Below, piece by piece: positions 13,743-21,720 of a DNA stretch of 25,187 nucleotides. The notes under the pieces are model-generated. The model saw nothing but the letters and a program-made list of their open reading frames with translations, made no database searches and was not told where the DNA came from. Both the position numbers and the translations under genes were made by a program. The stretch is from a virus, in IMG/VR virus record IMGVR_UViG_3300037635_003489, positions 1 through 25,187 of that record; one strand, given 5' to 3'. Position 1 is the first letter of the stretch. Every line of letters begins with the position of its first letter.

Positions 13743-13771
13743 ATCGTATCAGACGTATCGGGTAGAGTCAA
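13743..13771 (-). promoter_or_regulatory. Internal leaderless promoter before the oxygenase at 12867
   Basis: Minus strand TTGACT (13766-13771), 17-bp spacer, TACGAT (13743-13748), six bases (AACAGC), ATG. The -35 lies within the end of the upstream gene. No ribosome-binding site. Confidence 0.68.
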
Positions 13772-14321
13772 ATCTTTCTAGGACATGCCAAAACGTAGTG
13801 ATGTTTAATCGCTCACCAGACTGAATTTTAGCCACTTGATGCAGATACTTTTCGCTTGTTGGGAACGCAACCAGTGTCCCTGCTTTTGGAAAAATAAACA
13901 AATCTTGATTCGGCATAAAAAGATCACCACCAGTAAAATCGGTGCCGTGATCGTTAAAATACAGAAGCGTGGAAATGTCACGGGAGGGGTAGCCTCCGTA
14001 AGTTCCTAAGTTCAAGGCCGTATCTTGAAGGGTGTCAGCGTGAAGCTGTAACTCCCATCCGGGAAGCCCACTAACTAGCGAGGCTAGTTCTTCATGCCCG
14101 ACCACACATGAATAGTAGTCTTCAATAAACTCTTTAACATTTGATCTTAAGTCTCCCATCAAGGGACTCAAGACATCGCTCTCACCCATCTGAACACACT
14201 TATCGTATAAGTGGTCTTCAATATCGTGACGAGGGAGCTTGGATATTTCTTCGGTAAACAGCGCAACAGTGTCAGGAGCTAAAAAATCAGGTACAACTAC
14301 TACACCATCTCGCTCTTTCAC
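13749..14321 (-). CDS. Compact prolyl 4-hydroxylase-type 2OG-Fe(II) oxygenase
   Basis: 190 aa, close to a minimal catalytic domain. H94-x-D96 (QLHADTL), strand LLYFNDHGTDFTGGDLFMP, H161 (YLHQVAKIQSG) and R171 (ERLNITTFW). The start VVVVPDFLAPDTVALF is the usual first strand and helix of the family. GTG start at 14319-14321, with GAGGGGG upstream, overlaps the TGA of the preceding gene (GTGA). Paired with the next oxygenase upstream, whose YYNDDFTGGELYFP strand is similar, so the two may be an older duplication. Confidence 0.86.
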   Translation of the reverse strand: MKERDGVVVVPDFLAPDTVALFTEEISKLPRHDIEDHLYDKCVQMGESDVLSPLMGDLRSNVKEFIEDYYSCVVGHEELASLVSGLPGWELQLHADTLQDTALNLGTYGGYPSRDISTLLYFNDHGTDFTGGDLFMPNQDLFIFPKAGTLVAFPTSEKYLHQVAKIQSGERLNITTFWHVLERFDSTRYV

Positions 14322-14956
14322 CAGGCCCCCTCGTTATAGTTCTCCACAACAGTATAAAACGACGGCGTGGTCCAGCGTTCACCACTCGTTACCGTGCGGA
14401 CCCCATGAAGATAGTTTCGATCACCTACGAACATTACTGCCAAACCTGGCTTTGGGGTAATTTCAATATCGTGGTCAGGGAAGTACAGTTCCCCACCAGT
14501 AAAATCGTCGTTGTAATAAATTAGAGAGTTGAGGTCATACGTGGGAAAAGGATTGGGGCTTCCGCAATTTAGCTCTTTGTCAGCGTGCGGCTGTTGCTCA
14601 ATACCCTCAAACCATCGCATCAAAACAGGGTTACGTGATGACACTTTAACGTTGAAAAACTCCTGCACTTTACCGGCCATCTTTTCAATATATTTTTCAA
14701 TAGTCTGGTACACCACAGGATTCTTTCGTCCTATAATCCCACCACTGCACATACGATCATTCCAATAGGCAGCATCATAAATGCATACACCGTTCTCGTC
14801 GTACTCCGTATCTTTACCGTTGTCCCATTCATCAATCGTGGGTAAGAAAGCCTGAACCAGACTTAGATCGTCAGGGTCAATAAAATTTTCAAACACAACG
14901 ATGTTGTTAGAACTGTCACCAAAGTACCCTGAAGGGATAATTGAAACTTCTTCCAT
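14318..14956 (-). CDS. Prolyl 4-hydroxylase-type 2OG-Fe(II) oxygenase, first gene of the leftward operon
   Basis: 212 aa. H124-x-D126 (QPHADKE), strand LIYYNDDFTGGELYFP, H184 (YLHGVRTVTSG) and R194 (ERWTTPSFY). VVFENFIDPDDL at the N-terminus is the family's opening strand and helix; the middle has a Cys-containing, Trp-rich stretch. Start fixed by a leaderless promoter with the -10 box six bases upstream. It begins 38 bases after the stop of the FFPP-repeat fibre gene, in the same direction, so the fibre and the oxygenases may also be co-transcribed by read-through. Confidence 0.87.
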   Translation of the reverse strand: MEEVSIIPSGYFGDSSNNIVVFENFIDPDDLSLVQAFLPTIDEWDNGKDTEYDENGVCIYDAAYWNDRMCSGGIIGRKNPVVYQTIEKYIEKMAGKVQEFFNVKVSSRNPVLMRWFEGIEQQPHADKELNCGSPNPFPTYDLNSLIYYNDDFTGGELYFPDHDIEITPKPGLAVMFVGDRNYLHGVRTVTSGERWTTPSFYTVVENYNEGAW

Positions 14957-14962
14957 ACCGTT

Positions 14963-14991
14963 ATTCTAACGCACACTCCCGGCGAAGTCAA
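14963..14991 (-). promoter_or_regulatory. Leaderless promoter of the leftward oxygenase operon
   Basis: Minus strand TTGACT (14986-14991), 17-bp spacer, TAGAAT (14963-14968), six bases (AACGGT), ATG at 14956. It fills nearly the whole gap between the fibre gene stop (14995-14997) and the operon. No ribosome-binding site. Confidence 0.75.
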
Positions 14992-14994
14992 TCC

Positions 14995-16050
14995 TTACTT
15001 GAACGCCGGGGGAAAGTACGGTGGGAAGTAAGGCGGGAAGAACGGTGGGAAGAACGGTGGGAAGAAGGGCGGGAAGAACGGGGGGAAGTAAGGCGGGAAG
15101 AAGGGCGGGAAGAACGGGGGGAAGTAAGGCGGGAAGAACGGTGGGAAAAAGGGCGGGAAGTAAGGCGGGAAGAACGGTGGGAAGAACGGCGGGAAGTAAG
15201 GCGGGAAGAACGGGGGAAAGAACGGCGGGAAGAACGGGGGGAAGAACGGCGGGAAGAACGGTGGGAAAAAGGGCGGAAAGAACGGGGGGAAGTAAGGTGG
15301 AGCCACAGGGGTGACCGTTACAGTATTCGACCAGTTTCCAACAATATGATCGTTTTCTAACCTACCTCGGATACTGTACTCAGTACCATTAGTCAAGCCA
15401 GAGAGAACCTTAGACGAAGACGTAGGAGAGTTTGTAATAGTTGTTGTTGAAGCGCTGCCACCCGCAGGGGTAACCTCCAACTTGATATAGTTGTCGTAAC
15501 TTTCATCATAGTAGTCTGAACTGGAATCCGATGCGCCGAAGTTACCTACAGTATGTGCTGTCCAAGAAACAGTAGTACTAGCGTCATCACCAGTAGTAGC
15601 ACTAATAGTGTTCAAAGTGGAGGGCTTTTTGACTGGAATGAAATCACCGATTTCTTCAGTCTCTGTAGTGCCGTCTTCCGCAATAGTGGACCGCATGAAC
15701 GTGTAAGCAAAACCTGCCCTCACCTCATCTTGCGCAGAAGTGTGAGAGGTAACAACGTCAAACGTACAGTCCTGCTCTACCCCCTGCGCTACGTTAGCCG
15801 CACCCGCAGAAGTAGCGGAAGGGCCACCCTTGCCCGCAGTGTCAGAACCGGCAGGTCCAGTAGTGTTAGTCCAGGCCCGGATATCTGCTGTGTTGCCTTT
15901 ACCTGTGTAGGACGCAGTAATACCAAACGTCACGTCGTTGGCAGTTGAGTTGCCAATGAGAGGCGTACCTCCGCCAGACTGCCCCGGAGATTTAGTTACA
16001 GTGCTCTCGGGCAGCTTACCGCCTTGCCCTACATCTTTGCCTACAGCCAT
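14995..16050 (-). CDS. Fibre-like structural protein with fibronectin III-like domain and (F/Y)FPP repeat tail
   Basis: 351 aa. The N-terminal 140 residues are Gly/Thr/Ser/Ala-rich, with TSAQDEVRAGFAYTFMR near the end of this part. Residues about 145-250 look like a fibronectin type III domain (TTVSWTAHTVGN, YIKLEVTPAGG, VLSGLTNGTEYSIRGRLEN, SNTVTVTP). Residues 253-348 are 24 uninterrupted tetrapeptides, 17 FFPP and 7 YFPP, ending AFK. Such a tail should form an extended, very hydrophobic polyproline-like rod, and each Pro-Pro would need EF-P for smooth translation. It could bind the host surface or another fibre. It is next to, and in line with, the prolyl-hydroxylase operon. ATG has AAGGTG upstream. 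Confidence 0.8.
   Translation of the reverse strand: MAVGKDVGQGGKLPESTVTKSPGQSGGGTPLIGNSTANDVTFGITASYTGKGNTADIRAWTNTTGPAGSDTAGKGGPSATSAGAANVAQGVEQDCTFDVVTSHTSAQDEVRAGFAYTFMRSTIAEDGTTETEEIGDFIPVKKPSTLNTISATTGDDASTTVSWTAHTVGNFGASDSSSDYYDESYDNYIKLEVTPAGGSASTTTITNSPTSSSKVLSGLTNGTEYSIRGRLENDHIVGNWSNTVTVTPVAPPYFPPFFPPFFPPFFPPFFPPFFPPFFPPFFPPYFPPFFPPFFPPYFPPFFPPFFPPYFPPFFPPFFPPYFPPFFPPFFPPFFPPFFPPYFPPYFPPAFK
15005..15304. repeat. 25 tandem 12-bp units encoding (F/Y)FPP
   Basis: Plus-strand units of the form aacggygggaag or taaggcgggaag, 25 in a row with third-position and Phe/Tyr changes. The reading frame is kept throughout, and synonymous changes between units (ggc, ggt, ggg) show the protein repeat is being kept. 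Fits expansion by slippage or unequal recombination. Confidence 0.95.
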
Positions 16051-16061
16051 ACCTCTACACC

Positions 16062-18947
16062 TTAGTCAGAAAGGTCGCCAACAGCAACCCACGTATCTGT
16101 GCCTCTTTTTATTAGTGTAGCAGATGACCACTGGTCACGCAACTTAAGTCCTGGCGTCCCGTTAACAGTAACACCCGCCCCCGCAGTAAGCGTGGTCTGC
16201 CCAGCACCAGTCTGTAACACAGTAATTTGAGTGCCTATCGGAAAAGCAACTGAAGAGTTAGGCGGAACCGTCACAGTGTTAGCGCCGCCTGCACCTATTT
16301 CCACAAGCTTATCCTTGTCAACCAAGCTGAGTGTCCAACTTGAAGTCTGTGCGTTGGTCTTTAAGGTAGAGGACGCAAACTCACGCTGTGTAGAGCCATC
16401 GCCAACAATAATCTTGTCATTCGTGGCATCCCACGCAATGCGGCCCTCCGAAGAAGAGGCAGTAGTCGAAAGCAGCGAAACTGCAACAGCCGTACCAAGC
16501 GCTGAAGCCGACAGAACAGAAGTATTGTTGATGTAGAATGCTTTACCCGATGCAAGATCAATATGTTCTGATGAAGTCCACGAATCAGTAGCATTTACCC
16601 AGTTGAAAGTTTTATCCGTTGCGCCCTTAAGAGTGATACCACCACCGTCCGCAGTTGTGTCACTGGGACTGGCAACAGAACCTAGTTCAATGTTTTTGTC
16701 ATCTACAGTAATCGTGGTAGAATTAATGGTCGATGTGGTGCCGTCAACTGTTAGGTTTCCCGAGACTGTCACATCACCAGCTACTGAAAGACCCACACCA
16801 TTAATTAACTGTAGTTCGTCGGCCCTTTGTCTACTAACAATTGTGAAGGAGCCGCCACCCTTGATCGCTGTCTCAATCAACCCGTCTTCAGTGGTGTGTG
16901 TAGCATCAAGAATTTTACCAGTAACTTTAGCGTAAATTTCTGTTCCGCCGTTTGAGTTCTCACCGGAATACTGAATCTGTCCAAGATAGTCAGCGGCGGT
17001 AGGAGACGAAGAGTTGCGGTAAAGCTCAATAATGGGTCCGGCTGAAGAACCAGCGTCTGTTGAAGTTAACGTCAAATCTCCAGCAATCGTAGCATTATCG
17101 TCAATTGCAACGGTACCCCCAGCAGAATCAAGTGTGAGATTACCTGAAGACGTATCAATTTCATTATCCCCTGCAATACCAAACTGAAGATTACCTGAAG
17201 TTACGTCCCCGGTGATGTTTCCTGCCAGAGTCGTGGTAGTGAGAACACCCGTGCTAGGATTATACGACAAGCCCGTGTCGGTTTCTAACCCTTGACTGCC
17301 TGTCGCCCCATCTACAAAAGTTAAGTAAACTGTCTCATCAGTAGAGTTGTTTGCAGTAATTGTCATCTGATTCACCGACGTTGCAGTGTCTGCATTGCCT
17401 GTCAGATCGCCCGTTAAGTTAAACGCCGCATTGGAAACCGTTGCACCGTTAAGGTTTACTGTGCCTGAGAACGTAGATGTTCCAGAAGATGTGATATTTC
17501 CTGTCACGTCACCAGTAACATCACCGACAACACTACCCGTAAGTTGAGCGTCTGTGCCGTCAGTTCCGTTATCTAAAATCTTACTTGTTCCGTTGGATGC
17601 AAAAACATCTCCAGTTAAGTCCCCTGCGACATCACCCGTCACATCGCCAGTAACGTTGCCAGTAAGAGCACCAGTCACATCACCCGTCACGTTACCCGTC
17701 ACGTTGCCAGTTACATCACCCGTCACATCGCCAGTCACGTTACCAGTAAGAGCACCAGTCACATCACCCGTCACATCGCCCGTCACGTTACCCGTAACGT
17801 TGCCAGTAAGGGCACCAGTCACATCACCAGTCACGTTGCCCGTGACATTACCCGTAAGGTTGCCGGTTGCATTACCAGTTAGATCGCCTGTCACGTCGCC
17901 CGTGACGTTGCCGGTCACGTTACCAGTCAGATTACCCGTCACAGAAGTAGTTCCAATAACTCCAGTACTCGGATTGTAAGTCAACCCCGTGTCGGTTTCG
18001 ACACCCTGCGTACCCGTGTCACCGTCAACAAATGTGATATAAACTGTTTCATCAGTAGAGTTATTAGCAGTAACAGTCACACTTGTCGCAAGGGATGATG
18101 TGCCCGTAACATCACCGGTAACATCGCCAGTCACATCGCCAGTCACGTCGCCTGTGAGATTACCAGTCACATCGCCAGTCACACCGCCTGTGAGATTACC
18201 AGTCACGTTACCAGTCACGTTACCGCTAACATTACCAGTCAAATCGCCAGTGACATCACCAGTCAAACCGCCCGTAAACGCAGTAGACGTAACAGCCGAC
18301 AAACCAGTCAAAGAAGCATCAAGGTTAATCGTGTTACCTGTCTTCGTCAAATTTGTTCCAGCAGTAACAGAACTGACACCCGAAAACTGTGTATACGTCA
18401 AAGAATCCGTACCGAGCGTATGCACCTCATTAGTACCACTACCCTCAGACGTAAGGATAAAACCCTGATTAGCGTTAGACGATCCGCCCAAAACCCACGT
18501 AGCATCACCAGCATAAAGACTTGAGTCATTATCGGTCGCACGAGTTAACACATACGCAGTTGAACCATCACCCTGAGTTGTGACCGCATAAATACCATTC
18601 TGAGCCGCAGCCGCCTGATTCTTAACAAGAACCCTATCACCCACCGTACCATTCACACCATCAACAGCGATACGTGCATTAGAGCCAGCCGTAAGCGTAG
18701 CCCCAACACCAGAAGAACCATTGTCATACGTGGGAGAATTAGGAAGCACAGCCGCAGTCGCTAAGTCTACAGCCTCGTTCCAACGCACACCAGTTTCAAC
18801 AGTTGAGTCCACGTACTCTGTCGTCGCTATGGCACCAGAAGCGCTACTGACCACGATAGACCAGTATGTTCCGTTCCATTGCCATGTACGGTTGCTGACT
18901 GTGTGGGTGTCGTTTACGGATGGGGAATCAGGAAAATTGATAGCCAT
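16062..18947 (-). CDS. Large tail-fibre protein with VTGD/VTGN tetrapeptide repeats
   Basis: 961 aa. Residues 1-60 hold a short attachment-type start (WQWNGTYWSIV). Residues about 60-195 match the T4-like/cyanophage fibre domain with TYDNGSSGVGATL, VDGVNGTVGDRVLVKNQ, NGIYAVTTQG and LTRATDND. Then come two blocks of (L/V)TG(D/N) tetrapeptides at about 225-283 and 335-447, each followed by a repeated module (TANNSTDETVY...TDTGL.YNPSTGV). Residues about 640-960 are the usual distal fibre part (SGNLTVDGTTSTINSTT, DDKNIELGS) ending in a small beta domain (AGAGVTVNGTPG, DTWVAVGDLSD). Probably a trimeric beta-helical fibre for host recognition. TAATG overlap with the upstream fibre gene, GGAGAA upstream. 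Confidence 0.88.
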   Translation of the reverse strand: MAINFPDSPSVNDTHTVSNRTWQWNGTYWSIVVSSASGAIATTEYVDSTVETGVRWNEAVDLATAAVLPNSPTYDNGSSGVGATLTAGSNARIAVDGVNGTVGDRVLVKNQAAAAQNGIYAVTTQGDGSTAYVLTRATDNDSSLYAGDATWVLGGSSNANQGFILTSEGSGTNEVHTLGTDSLTYTQFSGVSSVTAGTNLTKTGNTINLDASLTGLSAVTSTAFTGGLTGDVTGDLTGNVSGNVTGNVTGNLTGGVTGDVTGNLTGDVTGDVTGDVTGDVTGTSSLATSVTVTANNSTDETVYITFVDGDTGTQGVETDTGLTYNPSTGVIGTTSVTGNLTGNVTGNVTGDVTGDLTGNATGNLTGNVTGNVTGDVTGALTGNVTGNVTGDVTGDVTGALTGNVTGDVTGDVTGNVTGNVTGDVTGALTGNVTGDVTGDVAGDLTGDVFASNGTSKILDNGTDGTDAQLTGSVVGDVTGDVTGNITSSGTSTFSGTVNLNGATVSNAAFNLTGDLTGNADTATSVNQMTITANNSTDETVYLTFVDGATGSQGLETDTGLSYNPSTGVLTTTTLAGNITGDVTSGNLQFGIAGDNEIDTSSGNLTLDSAGGTVAIDDNATIAGDLTLTSTDAGSSAGPIIELYRNSSSPTAADYLGQIQYSGENSNGGTEIYAKVTGKILDATHTTEDGLIETAIKGGGSFTIVSRQRADELQLINGVGLSVAGDVTVSGNLTVDGTTSTINSTTITVDDKNIELGSVASPSDTTADGGGITLKGATDKTFNWVNATDSWTSSEHIDLASGKAFYINNTSVLSASALGTAVAVSLLSTTASSSEGRIAWDATNDKIIVGDGSTQREFASSTLKTNAQTSSWTLSLVDKDKLVEIGAGGANTVTVPPNSSVAFPIGTQITVLQTGAGQTTLTAGAGVTVNGTPGLKLRDQWSSATLIKRGTDTWVAVGDLSD
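17607..17943. repeat. Tandem 12-bp repeat coding (V/L)TG(D/N), large block
   Basis: About 28 imperfect 12-bp units (plus-strand form gtcacatcrccm) within the fibre gene at 16062. Occasional units read ALTG or ATG-type variants, giving a higher-order period. Confidence 0.85.
18102..18276. repeat. Tandem 12-bp repeat coding (V/L)TG(D/N), small block
   Basis: About 15 imperfect 12-bp units of the same kind as the block at 17607-17943, separated from it by a repeated module encoding STDETVY. Confidence 0.85.
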
Positions 18948-21649
18948 TAGTTATTCTCCAATACTTCAATACGAGCCACTAGGTCAGCCACACTTCTCTC
19001 AGCCCTACGACGAGCGTGAATAGCTGCCGCCGCTCGATCTCGCATCTCGTCTCTATCCTCTAACAGATGGGTTACCGTATTAATAAGTTCGGTTGTAATG
19101 ACAGCGTAATCAATACCAAGGTGACCGCCGTGGGCGTCTCGTGAAACAGCCTTCGGATAGATTTCCTTAACTTCCTCAGCAATCAAGCCGGGACGGTCAA
19201 CATGCCGCTCAATCAGCCAACATGGCTCTTCGTTAGTTCCCCCACACAGGTAGTCGTCGCACACGTGCAACTTCTTGATCATGTTGTCTTTTCCGTCACA
19301 CTTGGCTTCAGTGCATTCGTCACGAGTTTCATGAAGCCCATCAGGGCATCCGTCCCACTCATACAGAGTTTCCTGAACGGCGTCATCAAAGATCACCGGA
19401 CGCAACTTGCGTGCCTGCTTGAACGCCATTTTGCGGGGACCTGGTACAGCGTAGTCCAACACGCCACGCTCGTCCCTGCCGGTGCGAATACGCTCCTTCG
19501 TTTCGGCACTTGAACTGACCGTATAGAACGCCGCTTGATGTCCGGTCCACGCCGTGTTCTCATAGTTACGCCAAGTCATTACGTCGCCGCTACTCCAAAA
19601 TACTCGGCCATGCACGTGACGATCAGTGCTGTACGTAGTCTGACAAAGAAAACCAGTCAGCCCGCCCGTCGCCTCGCTGGAAGAAGAACGGCTAACGATA
19701 CGCAACCCTGCTTTCTTACCTGCGTCCGTGTAGCTGTCTACCTGTCCCTGATAGATCAGCGCCGAACCGTTTACGTTCGCCGCAGCGTCCAACGTCATAA
19801 CCGTCGTACCGGAGTCTTGTAGCGACAAGTTTTCGTTGTATGACGACACCTTGCCTTCATCAACCCAAATTTCTTTGTTGATGTAGAACTTGCCACGGTC
19901 AGTTTCAAGGCGACCCCAAGTACTGTCCGCACCCAGCGTACACCAACCGGTGTTGAGCACCTTGATGCGGCCAGGGTAAAACTCGTGACGGACGGACCCG
20001 TCAGCAATCAACTTAAAGTAGTTAGTTGAGTCGTCGTAATCAATGTAGTCGTTTGCGCCCATGTAGATGTTGCCAGCAATGTAGGCATTCCGCCAAAAAT
20101 CCGACGACGTACCAAGGTCGTAAGTGTTGGAAGCGGATGGTGCGAAGTGGCCTGTCAACGTCAGGCGGTCTGTGTCTCCTGGCTCCTGATACATCGTGAC
20201 GTTCGGCCAGGCGATGCCCTCGCCCTCGTCGTTGATCGTCATCTGGTTGACGCCAGTAATGTTGTAGTTGTCGCCAGCGATGCCGTCGTTAGCTAACGTC
20301 AATCCGTCGATACCGTTTGCCGCCGTCAACTTGCCAACAGAGCGAACCGTACCGTTAACATCTAACGTGTACGACGGTGAACTATCACCAATTCCGACAT
20401 TGCCAGACGAATTAACAATTAAGCGCCGAGAGCCATTAGTCATTATTGCAAAAGAATGAGACGAAGTTGACCCAACAGACAAGTATGGTTCTGAATCATT
20501 AGCGGTTAATGCAGCAATACGCCCACCAGTTGTACCAATTTTTATGGCTCCAGAAGTACCAGCGTCAATATGCAACAAATCGCTAGGCGACGTGGTGCCG
20601 ATACCGACATTGCCAGAGGAGTCAATCGCTATCCGAGTGCTGTTGTTGTAGCCTCGCAACTGCAACTGGTTAGCAGAAGTATCAAAACCGATACCGCCAC
20701 GAACAGCATCAACCTGATCGCCAAAATAGATAAACGGGTCGCTACTGTCCGTTGACTGGAAACGAATCTCAGGATTAGATGCACCCTTGATATCCAACTC
20801 TGCGCTAGGTGACGCTGTACCGATACCGACATTGCCAGAATCGTTGATACGCATACGCTCAACGCCGTCGCTCTTAAAGACGATATTCGTACCAGCCTGT
20901 TCATTGCTGAAGTCAGCATCAATAATCAATGATCCGACACTAGAAGATGCGGAAATCCGAGATTCTGCGTTCGTGTCCGTGTCAGTAAAGATCAAATACG
21001 GGTCTGCGTTGCTGATGTGTATGTCTCCGGCCACATCTAATTTGTAAGCAGGAGAGGTTGTACCGATACCGACATTGCCCGACGCATCAATAATCATCCG
21101 CTCCGAACCAGCAGTATCAAAACGAATCTTATCCTCATCCGAAGACTCCTCAACCTGAATCTTCGTATCTTCATCCAAATCCGTAATAAAAGGAGACGAA
21201 GGTGGCGATGCACCAACCTCAATCCAAAACGAATCATAATAAACAAATGTTTTGCCCGTGTCCGACTCGTACCAAATTTGACCAGTCGCCGGAGACGACG
21301 GAGGGGTCTCAGACACCGACGCATTCGCAGAAACATCAGACCAAGTTAACGTACCAGAACCATTAGTCGTAATAACCTGATCCGCAGAACCATCCGACGT
21401 AGGGAAAGTAAACTGGCCCGTAACAGCCAAAGACGTGGCAGTGAAAGCATCATCCGTCTTCAGAGTATCAGCGGTAGCCCTGTAAAGTGTTGTGTCGCCA
21501 GTGGCAGAACCAGAACCCCAAGTAATCTTACCGCCCGCATCAATATTGATACGATTCTGTGAATCACCATCTACATTAGCAGCCAGCGCCTGCGAAGAAG
21601 CAGAGCCTAAATCGTCAATAGTTATAGGAGTCTTGAATTTTCTTGCCAC
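18947..21649 (-). CDS. Tail fibre with C-terminal S74 self-cleaving chaperone domain and Cys-rich insert
   Basis: 900 aa. The N-terminal 150 residues carry the attachment-type motif PATGQIWYESDTGKTFVYYD. Residues about 185-430 hold four copies of the (D/N)xSGNVGIG(T/D) repeat typical of beta-solenoid fibres. The C-terminal about 190 residues match the S74 intramolecular chaperone: catalytic-type S713 and K718 (SAETKERI), then RPGLIAEEVKEIYP, GIDYAVITTELI and a final coiled coil. This domain folds the fibre trimer and cuts itself off at the Ser. Unusual is an insert (about 765-812) with six Cys (C768, C779, C784, C797, C802, C810), possibly zinc- or disulfide-stabilised. GTG start at 21649 with a weak TGAGG before it. 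Confidence 0.88.
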   Translation of the reverse strand: MARKFKTPITIDDLGSASSQALAANVDGDSQNRINIDAGGKITWGSGSATGDTTLYRATADTLKTDDAFTATSLAVTGQFTFPTSDGSADQVITTNGSGTLTWSDVSANASVSETPPSSPATGQIWYESDTGKTFVYYDSFWIEVGASPPSSPFITDLDEDTKIQVEESSDEDKIRFDTAGSERMIIDASGNVGIGTTSPAYKLDVAGDIHISNADPYLIFTDTDTNAESRISASSSVGSLIIDADFSNEQAGTNIVFKSDGVERMRINDSGNVGIGTASPSAELDIKGASNPEIRFQSTDSSDPFIYFGDQVDAVRGGIGFDTSANQLQLRGYNNSTRIAIDSSGNVGIGTTSPSDLLHIDAGTSGAIKIGTTGGRIAALTANDSEPYLSVGSTSSHSFAIMTNGSRRLIVNSSGNVGIGDSSPSYTLDVNGTVRSVGKLTAANGIDGLTLANDGIAGDNYNITGVNQMTINDEGEGIAWPNVTMYQEPGDTDRLTLTGHFAPSASNTYDLGTSSDFWRNAYIAGNIYMGANDYIDYDDSTNYFKLIADGSVRHEFYPGRIKVLNTGWCTLGADSTWGRLETDRGKFYINKEIWVDEGKVSSYNENLSLQDSGTTVMTLDAAANVNGSALIYQGQVDSYTDAGKKAGLRIVSRSSSSEATGGLTGFLCQTTYSTDRHVHGRVFWSSGDVMTWRNYENTAWTGHQAAFYTVSSSAETKERIRTGRDERGVLDYAVPGPRKMAFKQARKLRPVIFDDAVQETLYEWDGCPDGLHETRDECTEAKCDGKDNMIKKLHVCDDYLCGGTNEEPCWLIERHVDRPGLIAEEVKEIYPKAVSRDAHGGHLGIDYAVITTELINTVTHLLEDRDEMRDRAAAAIHARRRAERSVADLVARIEVLENN
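20382..21090. repeat. Four dispersed copies of the SGNVGIGTTSP-coding repeat
   Basis: Copies near 21057-21090, 20815-20845, 20590-20620 and 20382-20416 share plus-strand cgataccgacattgcc or close variants, spaced about 210-240 bp, inside the fibre gene at 18947. Confidence 0.8.
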
Positions 21650-21706
21650 GGCCTCAACCGATCCTTAGAACAGTGTGCCCTCAAGCACATCAGTAGTACT
21701 ACCCTT

Positions 21707-21715
21707 ATTCTAGCA
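21707..21715 (-). promoter_or_regulatory. Candidate extended -10 promoter before the S74 fibre gene
   Basis: Minus strand TGCTAGAAT (TAGAAT at 21707-21712), about 58 bases before the GTG start. No good -35 box. Sits just after the stem-loop at 21721-21750, as expected for a new transcription start after a terminator. Confidence 0.4.
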
Positions 21716-21720
21716 CAAGA

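Noticed and set aside
15005-15304. CRISPR-like regular repeat array
   Set aside because: Units are contiguous 12-mers without spacers, and they code for a clear peptide repeat.
14941-15360. Rightward Arg/Glu/Gly-rich frames (REERWEERW and GRTVGRTVGR type)
   Set aside because: Shadows of the FFPP tandem repeat on the other strand, open only because the repeat unit is 12 bp.
17554-18468. Long rightward frames rich in SPVTSPVTLPV opposite the fibre gene
   Set aside because: They are the antisense shadow of the VTGD/VTGN repeat; the 12-bp repeat keeps several frames open. No promoter or ribosome-binding site supports them.
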